From: Buttiauxella izardii
GTDB lineage: Bacteria; Pseudomonadota; Gammaproteobacteria; Enterobacterales; Enterobacteriaceae
Assembly: GCF_003601925.1 (NCBI RefSeq)
Contig: NZ_QZWH01000069.1
Span: 1-53,226 of the forward strand
Reading direction: 5' to 3'
DNA: 53,226 nt
The position numbers were made by a program, and so were the translations under genes. Shown here piece by piece: positions 48,407 to 53,226 of this stretch; within the stretch, counting starts at the first letter, position 1, and every line of letters starts with the position of its first letter. Below the pieces are notes generated by a model, which ran no database searches, was not told where the DNA came from, and saw only the letters and a list, made by a program, of their open reading frames with translations.

Positions 48407-49015
48407 GTGAATATAAGATGGCTGATTGTATTGGTTCTGTTTTTGGCTGGATGCTCAAGCCACACCACGAAACAACCCGAGTGGGATCCGACAAAACCGG
48501 TTCAGCGCGCATTAACCTGGATGCCAATAACCGATCAGGCGGCAAAAGAGTGGGGCGTTAGCCCGCGTGTGATTACGGCGATTATTGCGGTGGAATCTGG
48601 TGGCAATCCGACGCTGGTCAGCAAATCGAACGCGGTCGGCCTGATGCAGATTAAAGCCTCAACGGCGGGCAAAGATGTTTATCGTCATCTCGGATGGGGC
48701 GGCCAGCCGTCAACCAGCGAGCTGAAAGACCCGGCGCGTAACATTTCGGTTGGGACGGCGTATTTAAGCATTCTTGAGCACGGCATTCTGGCGGGCATCG
48801 AAGACCCGCAAACCATGCAATATGCGTTGCTGGCATCCTATGCCAACGGGGCGGGCGCATTGCTTAGAACGTTTTCCTCGGATCGCGCCAAAGCCATTGA
48901 TGAAATCAATGACCTGAGCCCGGACGAGTTTTACGAATACATCGCTAAGAACCACCCGGCACCACAGGCGCCGCGTTATTTGTACAAAGTTTCAAAAGCA
49001 TTAAACGCGATGTAA
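48407..49015 (+). CDS. emtA: EmtA (MltE), endo-type lytic transglycosylase lipoprotein
   Basis: A 202-residue outer-membrane lipoprotein that cleaves within glycan strands. The lipobox LAGC (C16) follows the signal. The SLT domain has catalytic E63 in [10 protein letters not shown] and the GLMQIK motif. The start is GTG at 48407 after AAAGGA. The stop abuts that of convergent ycgR. Confidence 0.95.
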   Translation: MNIRWLIVLVLFLAGCSSHTTKQPEWDPTKPVQRALTWMPITDQAAKEWGVSPRVITAIIAVESGGNPTLVSKSNAVGLMQIKASTAGKDVYRHLGWGGQPSTSELKDPARNISVGTAYLSILEHGILAGIEDPQTMQYALLASYANGAGALLRTFSSDRAKAIDEINDLSPDEFYEYIAKNHPAPQAPRYLYKVSKALNAM

Positions 49016-49759
49016 CTACTTAACCCGGCCCGCTTTCTCACGTGCAGAACGCTCCAGCGCGAAGATAATGCGCTGTAATTCGCGTTCAACGGCCGGGTTA
49101 ACATTCAGAAAACGGAAGCTCAGGCGCGGCGTGCTGACCGTCTCATTTTTACTGCCGATCACTTTTCGCTCCGAAAGCGTGATCAGTTGCATATCAAAAT
49201 GGAATTTTCCCCACTGCACTAAATCCATTTCCACCTGCGAAAAACGCATGCCCGCGCTCAACCCTTCCGGTAACGGCCCATCAAGTAGCGCACCCATTCC
49301 ACCTAATGACAAATCACACAGCCTGAACTGGAAAGGCGAACCATTCGGAAGCATCGCGGTGCAGTGGTAATACGGTTGCAGCGGGGCGGCGATACGGAAA
49401 TATTCCCGGCGTTGCACAAACCATAACGCCTGTGGCAGCGGGGCGTGGAAAGCGGGTAAGTTCAGGTAATTCACCGATTCTATTTTAGGCAAAATAAACT
49501 CAACTTTTGCCCCTTCGGTTTCCGCGATGAACTGAATATTCGTCGCCTTTTGCGCCGCCAGGTTTTCCAGTGTCTGGCTACCAAAATCCACAATCAAACC
49601 TGATGCCGTCACCTCAAGAATCTTGCTAATAAATTGCCCGGATGACCAACTCAAACGGATCGGCACCTGGTTTTTATGGAGGTCACGTAACACGCCTAAT
49701 ACTGCCAGAGGACTTTGTTTCAGAAACTGCTCGTTATAGTTACTCAAGGCCAGGTCCAT
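49016..49759 (-). CDS. ycgR: YcgR, c-di-GMP-dependent flagellar brake
   Basis: A 247-residue protein with an N-terminal YcgR_N domain (about 1-110) and C-terminal PilZ domain (about 115-240). The c-di-GMP motif RREYFR and the downstream DLSLGGMG are intact. When bound to c-di-GMP it slows the flagellar motor. In E. coli expression depends on the flagellar regulators. No sigma-28 promoter was firmly identified upstream. Confidence 0.95.
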   Translation of the reverse strand: MDLALSNYNEQFLKQSPLAVLGVLRDLHKNQVPIRLSWSSGQFISKILEVTASGLIVDFGSQTLENLAAQKATNIQFIAETEGAKVEFILPKIESVNYLNLPAFHAPLPQALWFVQRREYFRIAAPLQPYYHCTAMLPNGSPFQFRLCDLSLGGMGALLDGPLPEGLSAGMRFSQVEMDLVQWGKFHFDMQLITLSERKVIGSKNETVSTPRLSFRFLNVNPAVERELQRIIFALERSAREKAGRVK

Positions 49760-49978
49760 GTTGTGTTATTGGTAGTTGTGCACGGAGTTATCGGCATAAA
49801 ATTAAAAAACTTAAGATAAATCTCAGGGTTTTACGGCCGATAATTCAATAAGTTGGTGAGCTAAGTCACGTTTTTCTAACACTTGTTTATACTTAGCGTA
49901 CCGACAGACAGAACCCGCGGCTCAATCGATGTGGATTCTGGCTTGTTACCACACACAATAATGAAGAGGACGTTCAAC

Positions 49979-50230
49979 ATGGGTATTCTGGCCTGGATTA
50001 TTTTCGGTTTGATTGCTGGTGTAATCGCAAAACTAATTATGCCTGGTAAAGATGGCGGCGGTTTTATCGTGACCTGTATTTTGGGGATCATCGGTGCGGT
50101 TGTGGGTGGGTGGATTGCCACATTCCTGCATATCGGCGGCAGTGTGACGGGCTTTAACTTTCCAAGTTTCCTGGTCGCGGTGGCAGGTGCAATTATTGTG
50201 TTGATTATTTACCGGATGGTTCGCAGGTAA
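49979..50230 (+). CDS. ymgE: YmgE, GlsB/YeaQ/YmgE-family membrane protein
   Basis: An 83-residue stress-associated membrane protein with three hydrophobic segments (IIFGLIAGVIAKLIMPG, FIVTCILGIIGAVVGGWIA, FLVAVAGAIIVLIIYRMV). It belongs to the so-called transglycosylase-associated family, with no proven activity. A longer frame opens at 49883, but the ATG at 49979 with AGAGG upstream gives the family N-terminus MGILAWIIFG. A terminator follows. Confidence 0.92.
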   Translation: MGILAWIIFGLIAGVIAKLIMPGKDGGGFIVTCILGIIGAVVGGWIATFLHIGGSVTGFNFPSFLVAVAGAIIVLIIYRMVRR

Positions 50231-50246
50231 TCGATTTCTTCACTAC

Positions 50247-50287
50247 AAAAAACGGCTTCCCTGATAATGGGGAGCCGTTTTTTTTGT
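50247..50287 (+). terminator. Intrinsic terminator after ymgE
   Basis: AAAAAACGGCTTCCC, loop TGATAAT, GGGGAGCCGTT and T8. It marks the boundary between core genes and the T6SS module. Confidence 0.92.
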
Positions 50288-50366
50288 CAGTCTGTGAGGA
50301 GTTGTTGATTCTTTGACTGGAAAGCGAATGATTCCTAAAGGGCTGCAATTAATTGAATTATAAGTT

Positions 50367-50903
50367 CTACTCTTTGGCTTTATTATCGGTCATAGAATCC
50401 TTAGCATTAGTCACGCGTTCAACATGCCCGTTTGAGTATTTAAATCTTAATTCATCATCGATTACGATGATGGAGTTAGCCTTTCCCCATGAGACCCAAG
50501 TAATTTTTGACTCACCGAATTCAGAAAAAAAACCATTAGAAATTATGGGGCGTCCACTCGTCAGGTCAAGAATAGCATTCATTCCACAGTGTGCACCTGG
50601 TTTATCTGGGTAGCATGGATCATCTGATGTATATGAAACGGTAGCTTTAGTTAAATAATATTTTTTATCTTTAAAAATACCATCTTCATCATATCCAACA
50701 ACAATATAACTTGCCTTTGCTTTATATATTTCCTTGCCATTAAGGGATAGATGGGAGTAACCATCATTAGACTCGCTCAGAGTTTTCTGCTCGAGCAGGC
50801 CTAGAGACGTATTAATACATCGCAAAGTTCTGTGGGTACAATTAGCCTCGCTTACACCAGAATAGAAAAATAAAAATAGCATTATTGGAAGGTATTTCTT
50901 CAT
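50367..50903 (-). CDS. Secreted protein, putative periplasmic immunity protein for the adjacent T6SS effector
   Basis: Not a recognised family. The 178-residue product has a clear signal peptide (MKKYLPIMLFLFFYSGVSEA, cleavage before NCTH) and four cysteines in two nearby pairs (NCTHRTLRC; DPCYPDKPGAHC), suggesting two periplasmic disulfides. The charged, repetitive beta-rich body has no enzymatic motif. The ATG at 50903 with CTGGAG upstream is preferred over an in-frame start at 50939 inside the effector gene. It starts 13 bases after the effector stop, in AT-rich DNA. Location and export fit an immunity protein guarding the cell wall. This is inference. Confidence 0.65.
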   Translation of the reverse strand: MKKYLPIMLFLFFYSGVSEANCTHRTLRCINTSLGLLEQKTLSESNDGYSHLSLNGKEIYKAKASYIVVGYDEDGIFKDKKYYLTKATVSYTSDDPCYPDKPGAHCGMNAILDLTSGRPIISNGFFSEFGESKITWVSWGKANSIIVIDDELRFKYSNGHVERVTNAKDSMTDNKAKE

Positions 50904-50916
50904 AATAACTCCAGAG

Positions 50917-52548
50917 TTATATTTTTTCCATGATAACATCTAAGTCTACATCCTCTAATTTATTAGTGGCGATCAATTCATCGCAAAAATAATCGTTGAG
51001 CTTAATATTTTGATCTATGTAATACATCAACCACACTCTGTGGGCTTGTATGTAACTCCCTATCGATAAATATCTTTTTAACGCCGATCTTACCCCAACC
51101 TGTGCTTTTAATAAATGACTTGCTTTATCTTCTGAGATTTTGTTCTTTATAAATAACATGGCATCCCCTAAACCCAGGTGATGCGTCAGGTAAATTAATT
51201 TTGCTTTTTCTGCATCATTAAGTCCGTCAATGTTATAGCCTGCATTTTCAAGTGATGCTAAATTTGCCACTCCATAATCTACCGCAGCAATAATTGCATA
51301 TTCAGGTTTAAATCTAAGATCCAGCCACTTCTGCACGGCATAGGTTGCTTTGCGCGGATAGGGAGTGACGCCAGTTATAAGGCGTTGTTTTCTTAGTTCC
51401 TTTAAGTTTCTCCATTCATCGGGTGATACCTCAAACTTCTTTTCATATTTAACATCACCTTTCTTATTTTTGATTTCTAACCCATTTTTATATAATACGG
51501 GTTTATCAGTGATGAGCCCCTGTTCAGTTGCTTTATCATACAAATAAGTTCCCTCCCTGAACGTTTCTGACATCCATGAGCCATTCAAAAACTGAGTCAT
51601 TCCTGCTGCAGAGCTTTTATAACTGGTTATATTTGTCTTCGGGTCAGTCCCTGATTTACAAACTGATGTCGGTTTCCATACACCTCCAGCATATTTTGCG
51701 GCTTCAGCACTTATTACTGCAGCAATGCATTGTGGGATAATGCCACTTCGCTCAGATGCCGCAATAATTTGGTTCCAGTAAATAACATTTTTTCTTAACA
51801 TTAAGTCATAAGAGTTAGGACAGGTATGGCTGATATGAACTCGTGGGCCACCCTGAGAATCACGTCCTACGTTTACTGAATTAATATCTCCAGTGGTATT
51901 TTCAACATCGCCCGTATTACCTTTTAAAGCAATGCTTTTGCCTTTCACCCTGACTTTGGGGCTGGATAAGATCACGGCTACCTTTCCGGATAACGGTGTG
52001 AAACTGGCGACTTCTTTTATCTTACCTGCAGTGCTGGAAACAAAAATTTTTAGCTCGGCTTCGGCTTTTGTACTAAAATTGGCTATATTTCCCATTCCAT
52101 CAGTAATGGATTCATAAACGTCCCCGTACGCTGAAACAAGTTTCACTTTCAGTCCTGAAATGGGTTTCTCAATCAGGTCTTCAAAAGAAAGTGACAGGGT
52201 ACACTGATCGTTATTTTGTTCATCTTTTGCATCTGGATAGGAATAGGGTTCAGGTGGGATTTTAATTATTTGCCCGGGATAAATTAATGACGGATCTTTT
52301 ATTCCATTATAGGAAACCAGTTCTTCAGTGGAACAGTAATGTTCTTTAGCAATTTTTCCGAGAGTGTCTCCTTTACGAACGATCACATTTTCTTCCACTG
52401 GCGATAATGACCATATATCGTCAAGGGGAACGGGCTTGCTTTCTTGATCAATATCGCACTTCCAGTCTGCTGACCATCCCAGTAGGCCATCATAATCTTT
52501 GGGCTTATCATGTGCTTTATCAAAAATTGGAGTTAATTGAGAAGTCAT
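50917..52548 (-). CDS. Putative T6SS peptidoglycan-hydrolase effector (LysM plus lysozyme-like domain)
   Basis: A 543-residue protein with no signal peptide. In order: an N-terminal segment (1-50), a LysM murein-binding domain (about 54-98; VIVRKGDTLGKIAKEHYCS, YPGQIIKIP), a beta-rich prealbumin-like domain (about 115-200) and a lysozyme/transglycosylase-like domain (about 250-430) with candidate catalytic E282 in VISAEAAKY and the SSAAGMTQFLNGSW motif (313-325). The ATG overlaps the vgrG stop as ATGA, so translation is coupled and the protein is probably carried by that VgrG spike. Body DNA is AT-rich. Exact family is not identified; a murein-cutting role is inferred. Confidence 0.75.
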   Translation of the reverse strand: MTSQLTPIFDKAHDKPKDYDGLLGWSADWKCDIDQESKPVPLDDIWSLSPVEENVIVRKGDTLGKIAKEHYCSTEELVSYNGIKDPSLIYPGQIIKIPPEPYSYPDAKDEQNNDQCTLSLSFEDLIEKPISGLKVKLVSAYGDVYESITDGMGNIANFSTKAEAELKIFVSSTAGKIKEVASFTPLSGKVAVILSSPKVRVKGKSIALKGNTGDVENTTGDINSVNVGRDSQGGPRVHISHTCPNSYDLMLRKNVIYWNQIIAASERSGIIPQCIAAVISAEAAKYAGGVWKPTSVCKSGTDPKTNITSYKSSAAGMTQFLNGSWMSETFREGTYLYDKATEQGLITDKPVLYKNGLEIKNKKGDVKYEKKFEVSPDEWRNLKELRKQRLITGVTPYPRKATYAVQKWLDLRFKPEYAIIAAVDYGVANLASLENAGYNIDGLNDAEKAKLIYLTHHLGLGDAMLFIKNKISEDKASHLLKAQVGVRSALKRYLSIGSYIQAHRVWLMYYIDQNIKLNDYFCDELIATNKLEDVDLDVIMEKI

Positions 52549-53226
52549 TCCATTCCACCTTCAATAAACGATTTAAATATAAGTTCTTTACTCTGAACTC
52601 CATCCATTCCCTTAAGCGAAGCAAGCATATGATTAAGTTCTGGATCATCATGTTGTCCTGGCTCATCCTCGCCTCCAGAACCACTCCCTCCACCATTTTC
52701 GCCTTCATCCTTCGGCGGCTCAGATGCTGTGTCACCATCCTCTCCCAGCGCATTCAGCACCGTAGGTTTCAGTGTCTGAACCGGTGTCCCCGGATTCCCG
52801 CCGCCATTGAGGTTGATTTTCGGCCCCACGATATCCACGCCACCCGGGTGGATCACAACAAACGAGCCTCCCACTTTCAGGGTGATATTCCCCCCGCTTT
52901 CCAGCACGATAGCTCCCTGAGCCTTCATCCCAAGTGCTCCTGCCACCTTCCGCGCCATGTCGCCTTTCACTTCCAGACTGTGTTTTCCTTCCACCAGGCT
53001 GATGTGGTTTCCGGTGGTCTTGTGCTCCTGTTTCCCTTTCACCGTCACTTTAATGTCGCGTTCCACATACAGATTGTCATCGCGCCCGCTGTTCACCGTG
53101 CGGTCGCGGGTGACTTTCAGCGTCTGGTCATTGCGTACGGTGATATTACGGTCGTGCGCCACGGTGATTTTCTGGTCATGCCCGCCTGCGTTTTCCTTGC
53201 CGACCTTCACCGTCTGCCCCAGCCCA
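52545..53226 (-). CDS. VgrG, T6SS tail-spike protein, C-terminal part (cut by window edge)
   Basis: The frame runs off the right edge of the window (5' end missing). The visible portion has the repeated VxV-type beta-helix of gp5/VgrG (DQKITVAHDRNITVRNDQ, DIKVTVKGKQEHKTTGNH), then IVLESGGNITLKVGGSFVVIHPGGVDIVGPKINLNGGG, which is typical of VgrG ends. After that comes a Gly/Glu/Asp-rich linker (EGENGGGSGSGGEDEPG) and a 30-residue unique tail (PELNHMLASLKG... to IEGGME). The tail may dock the effector encoded immediately downstream. Confidence 0.9.
   Translation of the reverse strand, partial: GLGQTVKVGKENAGGHDQKITVAHDRNITVRNDQTLKVTRDRTVNSGRDDNLYVERDIKVTVKGKQEHKTTGNHISLVEGKHSLEVKGDMARKVAGALGMKAQGAIVLESGGNITLKVGGSFVVIHPGGVDIVGPKINLNGGGNPGTPVQTLKPTVLNALGEDGDTASEPPKDEGENGGGSGSGGEDEPGQHDDPELNHMLASLKGMDGVQSKELIFKSFIEGGME

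Noticed and set aside
49883-49978. 32-residue N-terminal extension of YmgE
   Set aside because: The family begins MGI(I/L)AWIIFG and AGAGG precedes that ATG at 49979.
1-53226. CRISPR arrays, tRNA or rRNA genes, insertion sequences, integrases
   Set aside because: No regularly spaced repeats, cloverleaf with a CCA end, rRNA core sequence, or transposase/integrase motifs were recognised by eye.

Overview
The window is chromosomal DNA from a member of the Enterobacteriaceae. Almost every gene is a full-length counterpart of an Escherichia coli/Salmonella core gene, and the order largely follows their terminus-proximal region. It is not E. coli. A second FtsI-like penicillin-binding protein sits between cspC and rlmA, as in Salmonella. 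rnd is followed directly by minE, whereas those loci are far apart in E. coli K-12. Several accessory cassettes are present. The genus cannot be fixed by eye.

Layout. 1-3.5 kb: htpX (heat-shock promoter), yebQ, kdgR. 3.5-5.6 kb: small-protein cluster yobH, mgrB, yebO, yobF, cspC. 5.7-9.4 kb: PBP3SAL-like transpeptidase, rlmA, and mntP with a Mn riboswitch, a Fur-like site and two MntR-like boxes. 9.4-16.2 kb: yobD, manXYZ, yoaE, pdeD. 16.3-19.8 kb: accessory cassette of M20 amidohydrolase, MFS transporter and divergent LysR regulator. 19.8-30.7 kb: sdaA, nudL, pabB, yoaH, yoaB, yoaA, tsaB, yeaY, fadD, rnd. 30.8-35.5 kb: minCDE, ycgL, an MltB-type transglycosylase, ycgM, ycgN. 35.7-37.9 kb: accessory AT-rich diguanylate cyclase, an unannotated zinc-ribbon microprotein (YmcF/YnfQ-like, AUC start), a DUF333 lipoprotein. 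37.9-50.3 kb: dsbB, nhaB, fadR, ycgB, dadAX, nhaP2, ldcA, emtA, ycgR, ymgE. 50.3-53.2 kb: a type VI secretion module on the minus strand (3' end of vgrG, a LysM plus lysozyme-fold effector, a secreted putative immunity protein), cut by the window edge.

How genes connect. FadR (40.4 kb) is the regulator expected at the fadD operator (27.7 kb). mntP combines RNA-level and DNA-level Mn/Fe sensing signals. Three c-di-GMP proteins are present: a cyclase, the phosphodiesterase PdeD and the receptor YcgR. Cell-wall enzymes are numerous: PBP3-like, MltB-like, EmtA, LdcA and the T6SS effector. The most interesting items are the T6SS effector/immunity pair, the AUC-initiated zinc-ribbon microprotein and the mntP leader, in which two GTTGGGGA copies can compete for one ribosome-site-proximal complement. 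No tRNA, rRNA, CRISPR array, transposase or integrase was recognised.
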